From NCBI GenBank assembly GCA_903877945.1, contig CAIRFY010000658.1, positions 1 to 7,128 on the forward strand: a DNA stretch of 7,128 nucleotides, given 5' to 3'. The DNA is from an uncultured Oscillochloris sp. GTDB taxonomy: Bacteria > Chloroflexota > Chloroflexia > Chloroflexales > Chloroflexaceae. A program made the position numbers and the translations under genes. Below, one piece after another: positions 1 to 4,969 of the stretch (positions are counted from its first letter, which is position 1; each line of letters opens with the position of its first letter). Under the pieces are notes generated by a model. It was not told the DNA's origin, did no database searches, and saw only the letters and a list, made by a program, of their open reading frames with translations.

Positions 1-10
1 TCGCTCAGAA

Positions 11-37
11 TGACAGCGTTACTTTTGCGGTATTGCG
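11..37 (+). repeat. Left copy of an inverted flanking motif
   Basis: TGACAG (11-16), six bases, then the 15-mer TTTTGCGGTATTGCG (23-37). The same arrangement, with the same six-base spacing, occurs in inverted orientation at 7102-7128 just upstream of hypA. Twenty-one of 27 positions are fixed by the two blocks, and A-rich sequence follows both copies. The bases before it (TCGCTCAGAATGACAG) resemble a dispersed intergenic repeat seen in many bacterial genomes. That resemblance is from memory and unchecked. Function is unknown: it could be the end of a dispersed element or a protein-binding site. Confidence 0.6.
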
Positions 38-56
38 AATAAAGGATCTACCGCCG

Positions 57-119
57 CTCAGCCCTCACCCTCCAGCCCCCTCTCCCTCACGGGGAGAGGG
101 GCAGGGGGTGAGGGCTGAG
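57..119. repeat. Long GC-rich hairpin repeat downstream of bchZ
   Basis: A nested palindrome with a perfect 14-bp outer stem (57-70 with 106-119, starting CTCAGCCCTCACCC) and a perfect 10-bp inner stem (77-86, CCCTCTCCC-type, with 92-101) around a 5-base loop. It begins 12 bases past the bchZ stop codon on the minus strand. Related copies lie at 3556-3596 (one arm lost) and inside 4873-4969, so this is a dispersed repeat family. Its place at the 3' end of bchZ suits an mRNA end or stabilising hairpin. There is no U-tract after it, so it is not a classical intrinsic terminator. Confidence 0.8.
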
Positions 120-131
120 TGGGTACGCAGA

Positions 132-1658
132 TCACGCCCCGTGGGCGATGGCCGACTCAATAATCTCCAGACTCACGACGGTTTCGCCGCAGGCGCGGGC
201 GGCCTGCTCGGCGGCCAGGCGCAGCGCACGGCTCGCGCTAATCCGGGCCAGAAAGGGCACCTGCTCAATCGCCGCGTTCAGCCGGTCGGTGGCCGCTTTG
301 CTCCAGGCCAGCGTCTCCGACGAGTGATCGGGCGCGGCCGGGGCTGCCGGGACTGCTGCCGCCGGTGGCCCACCTCCCGGCCCTCGGCCCCCGGCCCCCG
401 TCTTCACCTGCTCCACCGGCAAGAAGTTAAAGACCATCTCGTAGAAGCGATTTACCAGTTCCTGCATCACGTTCGCCGCCCCGGCGTAGCCCATAAAGGG
501 CGTCCCCGTCGTACTCCGCACCACCGGGCCAGGGAAGGTAGCCGGGATGAAGTGGCTGGCCCGTGCGTTCGCCTCCGCGAGGTAGATCTTCTCGTTGATG
601 CTCCCGAAGATGAAGGCCGGTGCCTTGGTGTGCAGCCGCCTGCGGATCTCGATATTGTCTGGCTCGTCCTCGCGCCGTGGTCGGCCCGAACTCCAGGCAA
701 CCTTCATGCCTAGCTCTTCACCGAGAAACTGCCGCAGACCCTCGACATAGCTGCGCCCCGCCACAATCGCACAGTCCACCGTGGCGAACCAGTCGCTCTG
801 CGGGCCGCGCCACAGATCCCACACCGGACGGAGCGTGGTTATTTTCTCGTTGCTGATGAACGCCTCGACCTGGGCCTCTGGCGTGCCCAGAAGTTGCCCC
901 AGTTCGCGCAGAAACGCCGTGGTGCCGAACACGCCGAAGGGCGCAAAGAGGTAGGGCCGAGCGAGTGCCTGGGCCAGCGGCTCCCCAAACTCGCGGTACA
1001 ACACCACGTTCACGGCGGCGTCGGCCAGGTGCGGCGTCCCCGCAATGCTGCCCGCATACGGGTAGACCAGATTGATCTCACCGCCCACCCCGGCGATCAG
1101 CCGCTTCAGCTCGTGCAGGTCGGCCGGGGCGTTGAAGCAGCCCATCGACGGCCCGATGATATTGACCACGTTGGCAGCCCTCGGCGGTGCGCCCGGCGTC
1201 ACAAAGGGTTTCCCGTACTCCTCCCAGGCAAAAAGCAGGGCGTGGTCGCGACCCTGCCACTCGTCCTGCTCTAGCGACTGACTCCAGAAGAAGCGCGCCT
1301 CGGGATCGATCTGCGCGACGTACTTGGTGTGATCCGCGCTGATCATCTCGCTCTCGGCGGTGCTGAGTACAATCAGGCGCTTCCCTTCGAGCCTGCCAAG
1401 CGAGCGCAGATCGTCGATTGTCCGCTTGAGCGCCTTGGCCGTCCCGGTCATCACATCCTCTTCCCGGATCGAAGTCGGCGTCAGGTTCGCCATATGCGGC
1501 AGGGCATCGGTATAGTTCGTCACCGCCATACCCAGCAAATTGTAGCAGCCGATGGGCGCATCGCAGACCATATGTACGTCGGGGAAGCAGCCAAAAACCC
1601 AGCTAGCGCCCCAGTAAGAAGAGCTATCTGAGATGTCTCGAATCAGGGTTATGTCCAT
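132..1658 (-). CDS. bchZ: Chlorophyllide a reductase subunit Z (BchZ)
   Basis: Catalytic subunit of chlorophyllide a oxidoreductase. With BchY it forms a nitrogenase-like heterotetramer that takes electrons from the ATP-dependent Fe protein BchX and reduces the C7=C8 bond of chlorophyllide a. The product from ATG 1658 is 508 residues. The N-terminus has the family signature SSSYWG (residues 12-17) and IGCYNL (36-41). Cys38 aligns with the single BchZ cysteine (Cys35 in proteobacterial BchZ, as I recall) that helps hold the 4Fe-4S cluster. Residues ~450-505 form the small PCP_red-type domain also found at the BchB C-terminus (VPFLARIS, then AEQAARACG). The two parts are joined by a 28-residue Gly/Pro/Ala linker (420-447) encoded partly by a heptamer array. 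Start choice: an open frame continues to a GTG at 1787, but the extra 43 codons run through repeat DNA and are unlike the family. ATGs at 1658, 1661 and 1670 are all possible and only a weak GGA is seen upstream. Chlorophyll-type BchB is less likely, given the pairing with BchY. Confidence 0.93.
   Translation of the reverse strand: MDITLIRDISDSSSYWGASWVFGCFPDVHMVCDAPIGCYNLLGMAVTNYTDALPHMANLTPTSIREEDVMTGTAKALKRTIDDLRSLGRLEGKRLIVLSTAESEMISADHTKYVAQIDPEARFFWSQSLEQDEWQGRDHALLFAWEEYGKPFVTPGAPPRAANVVNIIGPSMGCFNAPADLHELKRLIAGVGGEINLVYPYAGSIAGTPHLADAAVNVVLYREFGEPLAQALARPYLFAPFGVFGTTAFLRELGQLLGTPEAQVEAFISNEKITTLRPVWDLWRGPQSDWFATVDCAIVAGRSYVEGLRQFLGEELGMKVAWSSGRPRREDEPDNIEIRRRLHTKAPAFIFGSINEKIYLAEANARASHFIPATFPGPVVRSTTGTPFMGYAGAANVMQELVNRFYEMVFNFLPVEQVKTGAGGRGPGGGPPAAAVPAAPAAPDHSSETLAWSKAATDRLNAAIEQVPFLARISASRALRLAAEQAARACGETVVSLEIIESAIAHGA
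371..398 (-). repeat. Heptamer tandem array inside bchZ
   Basis: On the plus strand CGGCCCT (378-384), CGGCCCC (385-391) and CGGCCCC (392-398) follow each other with an exact 7-base period, with a degenerate unit at 371-377. On the coding strand this is translated as part of the Gly/Pro/Arg-rich linker between the reductase body and the C-terminal domain of BchZ. Three heptamers are 21 bases, so gain or loss in threes keeps the frame. It resembles the short tandem heptamers found between genes elsewhere in the window. Confidence 0.6.
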
Positions 1659-1675
1659 CATTAAATCCATATGTA

Positions 1676-1693
1676 GGGACGAAGCATTCGCCC
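1676..1693. repeat. Small hairpin just upstream of the bchZ start
   Basis: GGGACGAAGCATTCGCCC folds as a 7-bp stem with one bulged A and a 3-base loop. It lies 5 bases upstream of the ATG at 1670 and 17 upstream of the preferred ATG at 1658. TGTAGGGACGAAGC (1672-1685) matches at 12 of 14 positions the minus-strand sequence of 4989-5002, in the 3' end of hypD. This looks like a dispersed repeat. In the bchZ leader it could also affect ribosome access, which is inference. Confidence 0.5.
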
Positions 1694-1720
1694 TGAGCGT
1701 ATCGGTCAATAGACGAAATT

Positions 1721-1748
1721 TCAGATTGCAGATTTTAGATTGCAGATT
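1721..1748. repeat. Four tandem heptamers upstream of bchZ
   Basis: TCAGATT, GCAGATT, TTAGATT and GCAGATT follow each other without a gap: a strict 7-base period with the constant core AGATT. Such heptanucleotide short tandem repeats are known from intergenic DNA of cyanobacteria and, to my recollection, of Chloroflexales. The array lies in the bchY-bchZ gap. If bchZ began at the upstream GTG this array would be coding, which argues against that start. Confidence 0.8.
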
Positions 1749-1775
1749 TGCCGCAACAGGACGCGCTGCATGTAC

Positions 1776-1970
1776 CCAAACTGTCACGTACCTGCGAACC
1801 TTATCTTAGGCATGTTTCAATCCAGATTGACAATTCAGCGACGAAACGATGACGCGGTGAGGCGCTCCGTATCGCCTCATCGCCTCGGCGCATCATCGCA
1901 AGACTGTCACGCTGAATGTGCCCATTTTGAAACATGCCTTAGACATGGTTCAGAACAGCTTACAGTTTGG
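1776..1970. repeat. About 195-base imperfect palindrome between bchY and bchZ
   Basis: Matched inverted blocks come in the same order on both arms: CCAAACTGT (1776-1784) with 1962-1970, GAACC (1796-1800) with 1947-1951, GGCATGTTTCAA (1809-1820) with 1927-1938, and ATTCAGCG (1833-1840) with 1910-1917. A further hairpin TGAGGCG/CGCCTCA (1858-1864 with 1873-1879) sits in the centre. CTTAG occurs as a direct repeat at 1805-1809 and 1938-1942, so an alternative reading is a 128-base MITE-like element (1810-1937) with 11-bp terminal repeats and a 5-bp target duplication. However, the pairing continues outside that boundary. No gene is seen in it. Confidence 0.75.
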
Positions 1971-2034
1971 CGGAGATGCGAGGACGCGAGGATGCGATAG
2001 CATCGCCTCGTCGCATCCTCGCCTCATCGCCTCA
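1872..2034. repeat. Octamer repeat clusters with a 12-bp hairpin
   Basis: Units of the form TCGC(C/A)TC(A/G/C) recur with an exact 8-base period. One cluster is 1872-1895 (TCGCCTCA, TCGCCTCG, GCGCATCA). Another is four units at 2003-2034 (TCGCCTCG, TCGCATCC, TCGCCTCA, TCGCCTCA). Three units in the opposite orientation, at 1975-1998 (GATGCGAG, GACGCGAG, GATGCGAT), face the second cluster. Together they form a perfect 12-bp stem (1986-1997 with 2011-2022) with a 13-base loop. The bases between the clusters belong to the right arm of the large palindrome. Confidence 0.75.
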
Positions 2035-2043
2035 CTGTAAAGC

Positions 2044-2064
2044 TGAAACCTGGCACCTGAAACC
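2044..2064. repeat. Three tandem heptamers downstream of bchY
   Basis: TGAAACC, TGGCACC and TGAAACC follow each other with a strict 7-base period, 20 bases past the bchY stop codon on the minus strand. The unit differs from the AGATT array at 1721-1748, so two unrelated heptamer families lie within one intergenic gap. No other role can be seen. Confidence 0.7.
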
Positions 2065-2084
2065 TTGTCTTAGCGGCAATCTAC

Positions 2085-3398
2085 CTATGCGAATGTTTCA
2101 TCCCTACGCGCCCCAAAAAAATCCACCATCCGCTCATAGAGCGGCCTGCGCCCGAGCAGTTCACGCACAAAGCTGAGCGAGGCGATCATACCACCGGCCA
2201 GGAAGAGCGGACGGACGCTGAGCATGTTTGTGTAGTAGACCGCAGGGATGCCCAACTCCTTGGCGTGGGCGGCCAGAGTCGTCGTGCCAATCACCAGGTC
2301 GAACGTCCAATGCTTCATGGCCGCCATATCGTCCTCAATCGCCTTGCGGTAGACCACCGCCTCGCAGCCGTGGGCCTTCAGCCACGCCTCATCGCCAGCG
2401 GTGAGCATACTCTGACCGATGCTGGTACTCACATAAGGCACGTGGGCACCACCTTCGACCAGCAGGCGCGCATAGAGCATCTCGTTACCCTCGTAGCCCG
2501 AGATCATAATCGTCGTGCCCTTGAGCGGCTGGGTGGAGAGGAACCCGCGTGCGGCGGCCTCCTCCTCGCTGGCCACCCGCTCGACCACATCTTCATCAAG
2601 GTCAAGGGCGGCACCGACGGCCCTGATCCAGGCCGCGCTGCCCTCGACCCCGATGGGTGCACCGCTGACCACGCCCACCCCACGCGCACGCAGCACGCCC
2701 ACCGTCTCGCGGTAGAAGGGGTGGAGGGTTGCCACCGCCGCCGCCTGACCGGCCAGCTTTAGCTCATTCACATGGCGACCGGGCAGCGTAGTGATCACCC
2801 GCCCGCCCATCTTCCGCACCACCCCATCAATAATCAGCGGGTCAGCCGGGAAGACCTCGCCGAGCAGAACGAGGCTGTGGGGCTCCTGCACGCTGGCGCT
2901 ATCGATGAAGCGGCGCATCACCGCTGCCAGGGCGATGTCTTTGGCCTCGGGGTGCGAGTGGATAGCGTAGGCTGGCACGCGCACCAGCACCACCGGTTTG
3001 CCATCAACCTCGGTGGGCAGCAACTCCTCGGATAAGCCCGCCGTCTCGGCCACACAGAGCGAGAGTACCGGAATGACGCTGACATTCTGCTCCTTGGCCG
3101 CCTCCGCAATCGCCGCGTTGGCCGCCTCCTGCACCTTGCCCGACGAAAGCTCGGCGGTGCCCAACTGCGGGGCCACAATGCTCTTACGCGCCGCGTAGAA
3201 GTGAGTCACAAACGTCAGTCCGTAGAGGCAGCCGGTGTCAGTGATCATCGCGGGCTGGGCACCTTCGATGCGCGACAGTACACGGAGGGCACCGAAGGCG
3301 GGGCACATCGTCTGCGGATGCAGCTTACAGGAGCCAGCTTTAAACGGCTCTGGCGCGGCACCTTCGCCCGCCGGGGTTAGTGGGAGTAGCTCGGCCAT
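2085..3398 (-). CDS. bchY: Chlorophyllide a reductase subunit Y (BchY)
   Basis: Partner of BchZ in chlorophyllide a oxidoreductase, the nitrogenase-like enzyme that commits chlorophyllide a to bacteriochlorophyll. The product is 437 residues. Family segments include TMCPAFGALR (30s), GCLYGLTF (56-63), SLCV (113-116), LLGEVFPADP, HPFY, ISGYEGNE and IGTTTLAAHAKE. Cys32, Cys57 and Cys115 are spaced 25 and 58 apart. I recall the same spacing for the three cluster-binding cysteines of proteobacterial BchY (62, 87, 145), so with BchZ Cys38 the 4Fe-4S site looks intact. The N-terminus is about 30 residues shorter than in those homologues. The start is well supported: AGAGGA (3407-3412) lies 8 bases before ATG 3398. 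A promoter-like -10 box lies about 110 bases upstream. BchX is not in the window. The CPAFG and GYEGNE segments favour BchY over BchN or NifD. Confidence 0.95.
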   Translation of the reverse strand: MAELLPLTPAGEGAAPEPFKAGSCKLHPQTMCPAFGALRVLSRIEGAQPAMITDTGCLYGLTFVTHFYAARKSIVAPQLGTAELSSGKVQEAANAAIAEAAKEQNVSVIPVLSLCVAETAGLSEELLPTEVDGKPVVLVRVPAYAIHSHPEAKDIALAAVMRRFIDSASVQEPHSLVLLGEVFPADPLIIDGVVRKMGGRVITTLPGRHVNELKLAGQAAAVATLHPFYRETVGVLRARGVGVVSGAPIGVEGSAAWIRAVGAALDLDEDVVERVASEEEAAARGFLSTQPLKGTTIMISGYEGNEMLYARLLVEGGAHVPYVSTSIGQSMLTAGDEAWLKAHGCEAVVYRKAIEDDMAAMKHWTFDLVIGTTTLAAHAKELGIPAVYYTNMLSVRPLFLAGGMIASLSFVRELLGRRPLYERMVDFFGARRDETFA

Positions 3399-3426
3399 CA
3401 GATAGTTCCTCTGCTGCGCGTGCCAT
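3337..3426 (-). other. Possible short upstream reading frame overlapping bchY start
   Basis: An ATG at 3424-3426 opens a 29-codon frame that overlaps the bchY start in a different frame and ends at a TAA near 3340. The nonamer TCTGATGGC around this ATG (3422-3430) is repeated exactly around the bchY ATG (3394-3402), 28 bases downstream. AGGTG about 7 bases before the upstream ATG could serve as a weak ribosome site. The encoded peptide is Arg- and Ala-rich and unrecognised. This may be chance, so confidence is low. Confidence 0.15.
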
Positions 3427-3471
3427 CAGACAGCACCTGTACATCAGGGAAGGCGCGGCATGGTAGTCATA

Positions 3472-3483
3472 CCTATAGATAGG
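3472..3483. promoter_or_regulatory. Dyad in the bchY leader
   Basis: CCTAT-AG-ATAGG is a 12-base dyad with 5-bp arms, 23 bases downstream of the -10 box at 3507-3512. That is close to where an operator or a small leader hairpin would sit. No known regulator motif is recognised; in particular it is not the TGT-N12-ACA of PpsR/CrtJ. Confidence 0.25.
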
Positions 3484-3506
3484 GCATTGGTCATTCGTGT
3501 AGGCGC

Positions 3507-3512
3507 ATTATA
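3507..3512 (-). promoter_or_regulatory. Probable -10 box for bchY
   Basis: The minus strand reads TATAAT, a perfect match to the housekeeping -10 consensus, in an AT-richer patch about 109 bases before the bchY start. The region 17 bases upstream (TATCCG) is a poor -35. The promoter may therefore need an activator or be weak, or the match may be chance. Its presence suggests bchYZ can be transcribed apart from the hyp genes. Confidence 0.4.
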
Positions 3513-3555
3513 CGATAAGACATGGTTCGCGGATACTTTGCAGTTTGTCGTCGGG

Positions 3556-3596
3556 CAGCCCTCACCCCCAGCCCCTCTCCCTCACGGGGAGAGGGG
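3556..3596. repeat. Partial copy of the GC-rich hairpin repeat
   Basis: CAGCCCTCACCCCCAGCCCC and the inner stem-loop (3572-3581 with 3587-3596) match the repeats at 57-119 and 4890-4944. The distal outer arm is missing, and unrelated sequence follows from 3597. It therefore looks like a truncated or decayed copy. The preceding GGGCAGCC also matches the hypD-side flank of the 4873-4969 copy read on the minus strand. Confidence 0.75.
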
Positions 3597-3667
3597 AGTA
3601 GATCCCTTCCTGGTGAGGAATACCCCCCTCTCTCCCTGAGCGCATATCTTTACCCACATCTTTTTTG

Positions 3668-3683
3668 CCGCATTGTAATGCGG
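3668..3683. other. CCGCATT/AATGCGG hairpin with flanking T-tract
   Basis: A perfect 7-bp stem with a 2-base centre (CCGCATT-GT-AATGCGG), with six T's on its left (3661-3666) and TTT on its right. A minus-strand transcript would carry A's after the stem, so this is not a terminator for hypE. A plus-strand transcript would have only a short U-run. It could be an operator dyad in the hypE-bchY gap. The function is not determined. Confidence 0.35.
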
Positions 3684-3725
3684 TTTATCGGCTCCCCCGG
3701 CGGGAGACTGACGTCGCGCCTGCGG

Positions 3726-3765
3726 GGCGTCGGCCGACGCCGGAACCGCCCGCGTCGGCGGGTGG
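3726..3765 (-). terminator. Paired GC hairpins after hypE
   Basis: Reading down from hypE on the minus strand, a stem of 8 bp including one G-U (3746-3753 with 3758-3765, 4-base loop) starts 10 bases past the stop codon. The perfect 16-base palindrome GGCGTCGGCCGACGCC (3726-3741) follows it. Together they could end or stabilise the hyp message. No U-tract follows, so an intrinsic terminator is not proven. Confidence 0.35.
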
Positions 3766-3775
3766 CCAGCCATAC

Positions 3776-4828
3776 CTAACAGATTCTCGGTAGCTGCTCG
3801 CCCACCTGGGTGTCCACTACGCGGGTGCCGCCGATGCTGGTGCGGGCCACGACCATGCCGGGGTGCTCGGCGCTGACCTCGCCGATGATGGCAGCGCTCC
3901 GCCCGAGGGGGTGGGCACGCATGGCCTCTAGCACGGCCTCGGCCTCATCGCGGGCGACGAAGGCCAGCAGCTTGCCCTCATTGGCTACATAGAGCGGGTC
4001 AAGGCCGAGGATCTCGCAGGCCGCACGCACCGCCGGGGGGATCGGCAGATCGCGCTCGACGATCCGCACGCCCACCCGTGAGGCGGCAGCGATCTCGTTC
4101 AGGGTCGAGGCCACCCCGCCCCTGGTCGGGTCGCGCAAGACGTGGATGGCCTGGCTGCGGGCCAGCATTGTCGCCACCAGCCCGTTGAGCGGGGCACAGT
4201 CGGTCTCTAGGGGCGCGCCGAACTCCAGACCCTCGCGCACGCTCAGGATGGCCATCCCGTGGACGCCGATGTCGCCGCTGACGATCACCACGTCGCCGGG
4301 CCGAGCCTGATCCGGCCCGATGCGCAGGCCCGCAGGCACCACGCCGAAGCCGCTGGTGGTGATGTAGACCCCGTCGCCGTGACCGCGATCAACCACCTTG
4401 GTGTCGCCTGTCACCAGGGACACCCCAGCGGCGCGGGCGGCTATACCCATGCTCTGGGCAATCGCGGCGAGCTGGCTGATCGGCACGCCCTCCTCAAGAA
4501 TAAACCCCGCGCTCATGTAGAGCGGCTGTGCCCCGCTCATCGCAATATCGTTCACCGTCCCGTTGACGGCCAGGTCACCAATGTTGCCGCCGGGAAAAAA
4601 GAGCGGGCGCACGACGAAGGAGTCGGTGGAGAAGGCCAGGCGCACACCGCCGACCTCGACCACCGCCGAGTCGCCGAGTTGCGCTAGGGTGGCGCTCTGG
4701 AAGGCTGGCAGGAACAGGTTCTCGATCAGTTCCGCCGATAGCTTGCCGCCGCCGCCGTGGCCCATCACAATGTTCGGGTAGTCGCGCAGGGGAGCCGGAC
4801 AAACCCAGCCGTCGAAGTCAAGCATCAT
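3776..4828 (-). CDS. hypE: Hydrogenase maturation factor HypE
   Basis: HypE is the cytoplasmic partner of HypF. It dehydrates the carbamoyl group on its C-terminal cysteine to a thiocyanate with ATP, providing the cyanide ligands of the [NiFe] centre. The product is 350 residues, the usual length. It belongs to the PurM/SelD-type ATPase fold: GHGGGGK (23-29), STDSFVV (67-73), GNIGDLAVNGTVNDIAMSGA (81-100), VTGDTKVV (139-146) and LRDPTRGGVA (231-240). It ends in the diagnostic PRIC, so the reactive Cys350 is present. Two ATGs are adjacent, at 4828 and 4825. GGAG (4832-4835) lies 3 bases before the first and 6 before the second, so 4825 may be the true start. The gene is 126 bases from hypD across a hairpin repeat and shares its direction. 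HypF is not in the window. Confidence 0.97.
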   Translation of the reverse strand: MMLDFDGWVCPAPLRDYPNIVMGHGGGGKLSAELIENLFLPAFQSATLAQLGDSAVVEVGGVRLAFSTDSFVVRPLFFPGGNIGDLAVNGTVNDIAMSGAQPLYMSAGFILEEGVPISQLAAIAQSMGIAARAAGVSLVTGDTKVVDRGHGDGVYITTSGFGVVPAGLRIGPDQARPGDVVIVSGDIGVHGMAILSVREGLEFGAPLETDCAPLNGLVATMLARSQAIHVLRDPTRGGVASTLNEIAAASRVGVRIVERDLPIPPAVRAACEILGLDPLYVANEGKLLAFVARDEAEAVLEAMRAHPLGRSAAIIGEVSAEHPGMVVARTSIGGTRVVDTQVGEQLPRIC

Positions 4829-4872
4829 TTACTCCGAAAGTATTAGTACCAGGGGGTTTGCCAGCAGTATCA

Positions 4873-4969
4873 TGCAAAGTCACCCTCCGGCCCTCACCCC
4901 CAGCCCCTCTCCCTCACGGGGAGAGGGGGCTGGGGGGTGAGGGCTGCCCGGCGATCACACGACTTTGCA
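4873..4969. repeat. 97-base nested palindromic repeat overlapping the hypD 3' end
   Basis: The ends are inverted 9-mers, TGCAAAGTC (4873-4881) and GACTTTGCA (4961-4969). Inside are an 11-bp stem (4890-4900 with 4934-4944), CAG/CTG (4901-4903 with 4930-4932) and the shared 10-bp inner stem (4904-4913 with 4919-4928) with a 5-base loop. It is the fullest of three copies in the window. The last codons of hypD and its TGA (4955-4957) lie inside it. In RNA it would form a strong hairpin between hypD and hypE, possibly lowering read-through or marking an mRNA end (inference). Confidence 0.8.

Larger units (their letters stand above)
1659..2084. other. Repeat-packed intergenic region bchY-bchZ
   Basis: This 426-base gap holds no gene that I can support; the short open frames in it are shadows through repeats. 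It is almost entirely built of the AGATT heptamers, the 195-base palindrome, the octamer clusters, the TGAAACC heptamers and the small hairpin next to the bchZ start. A weak promoter-like pair on the minus strand (TTGTCA at 1828-1833, TAAGAT at 1803-1808, 19-base spacer) falls inside the palindrome. I do not regard it as supported. Whether bchZ is read through from bchY is open. Confidence 0.7.
3399..3775. other. Intergenic region hypE-bchY
   Basis: No gene is supported in these 377 bases. From right to left they hold the GC hairpins after hypE, the CCGCATT hairpin, the truncated hairpin repeat, a TATAAT box, a small dyad and the bchY ribosome site. The part nearest bchY (about 3399-3545) is less GC-rich and looks like a real leader and promoter region. 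Confidence 0.65.

Noticed and set aside
33..713. 226-codon plus-strand open frame
   Set aside because: It starts in the hairpin repeat and runs antisense to bchZ. The product is Arg/Pro/Gly-rich with no recognisable domain, typical of a GC-rich shadow frame.
1659..1787. Longer BchZ start at GTG 1787
   Set aside because: The extra 43 codons translate the AGATT heptamer array and a hairpin repeat, with no family similarity, while MDITLIRD fits the family N-terminus.
1721..2064. CRISPR array
   Set aside because: Units are only 7-8 bases and directly adjacent, without the 25-40 base repeats and unique spacers of CRISPR; no cas genes.
2265..2762. 165-codon plus-strand frame opposite bchY
   Set aside because: Antisense shadow of a well-supported gene; no family resemblance.
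132..3398. NifDK nitrogenase or BchNB protochlorophyllide reductase
   Set aside because: Cysteine spacing (BchY 32/57/115, BchZ 38), YWGASW/IGCYNL in one subunit and CPAFG/GYEGNE in the other fit BchYZ. P-cluster and cofactor residues of NifDK are not seen.
3399..3545. PpsR/CrtJ operator (TGT-N12-ACA) before bchY
   Set aside because: Scanning both strands by eye gave no match with correct spacing.
3522..3779. 85-codon plus-strand and 63-codon minus-strand frames between hypE and bchY
   Set aside because: Both pass through the hairpin repeat and palindromes and give low-complexity peptides.
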